Shown here: one piece after another, positions 11,252 through 11,341 of the stretch
Layout: every line of letters starts with the position of its first letter
How positions within the stretch are numbered: position 1 is the first letter of the stretch
Origin: an uncultured Roseburia sp.
GTDB lineage: Bacteria > Bacillota > Clostridia > Lachnospirales > Lachnospiraceae
Length of the DNA: 11,341 bases
Direction of reading: 5' to 3'
NCBI GenBank assembly: GCA_947384095.1
Contig: CANDFU010000025.1
Coordinates: forward strand, 1-11,341
Made by a program: the position numbers and the translations under genes
The notes under the pieces: generated by a model
What the model was told of the DNA's origin: nothing
Database searches by the model: none
Seen by the model: the letters and a program-made list of their open reading frames with translations, nothing else

Positions 11252-11341
11252 ATGGCAGATTTTGGAATACACTTTTTCCTATGTACTATTTTTATTTGTA
11301 TCATCATAGGTTTTCTTATTATCGTAAAACGGGCATTTAAA
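11252..11341 (+). CDS. N-terminus of a probable M56/BlaR1-type membrane protein (cut by window end)
   Basis: ATG follows GGAGG with a six-base gap. The 30 visible codons read MADFGIHFFLCTIFICIIIG then FLIIVKRAFK: an immediate hydrophobic helix (about 5-25) ending in basic residues. This is the usual beginning of M56-family sensor proteases in Clostridia as I recall them, and a BlaI-like tail directly upstream agrees. If so it would be a membrane sensor controlling a BlaI-type repressor. Only the first membrane segment is seen, so any single-helix membrane protein remains possible. Confidence 0.6.
   Translation, partial: MADFGIHFFLCTIFICIIIGFLIIVKRAFK

Noticed and set aside
11110..11340. 76-codon frame as a complete gene
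   Set aside because: TTG start without a ribosome site, and the last half overlaps the well-supported ATG and membrane helix of the next gene; only the first about 30 codons resemble a known tail.

Overview
The window looks like a chromosomal stretch from a gut-type Clostridia, probably Lachnospiraceae. The grounds are the moderate G+C, strong AAGGAGG-type ribosome binding sites, the style of the tyrosine recombinase/excisionase/Rep_trans module, the holin-like type I toxin cassette, and host genes (class 3 aldehyde dehydrogenase, double-Cache chemoreceptor, VOC protein, start of an M56/BlaR1-like protein). No species call is possible from the sequence alone.

Layout. Left host flank: an aldehyde dehydrogenase gene (5' end probably just outside the window), then a tRNA-Pro(CGG) gene at 1527-1600 with its own promoter. 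A compact integrative element of about 6.2 kb occupies 1559 to 7839. Its ends are a perfect 42-bp direct repeat: the 3' part of the tRNA gene (1559-1600) and a second copy (7798-7839) that is followed by what looks like the tRNA's original terminator. Right host flank: a decayed second copy of the element's type I antitoxin region and other debris (7866-8445), a large methyl-accepting chemotaxis protein, a VOC-fold protein, a possible remnant of a BlaI-type repressor tail, and the first 30 codons of a probable M56/BlaR1-like membrane protein.

The element. A leftward module carries a 110-aa protein, a Rep_trans-type replication initiator, a small excisionase and a tyrosine integrase whose gene ends about 120 bp from attL. 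A rightward XRE-family regulator is transcribed divergently. The leftward promoter sits between two copies of a GTTCAG-T6 palindromic site, so the regulator probably represses this module. Upstream of rep is an 8-bp-stem hairpin whose loop resembles the pT181-family nick region, next to a long three-tier stem-loop, which together look like replication-origin structures. The right half carries a GC-rich inverted repeat, a 120-aa protein of unknown function, a tandem pair of small HTH proteins (about 73% identical) and a 29-aa holin-like toxin with a convergent antisense RNA. No separate relaxase, coupling protein or secretion gene is present, so the element looks like a self-excising, possibly replicating element that would need help to move between cells.

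The most notable points are: an excisionase frame whose only codon at the correct distance from a strong Shine-Dalgarno is ACG; a toxin mRNA whose G-rich Shine-Dalgarno is buried in a hairpin; and an orphan copy of the antitoxin RNA just outside the element, which could act in trans on the element's toxin.
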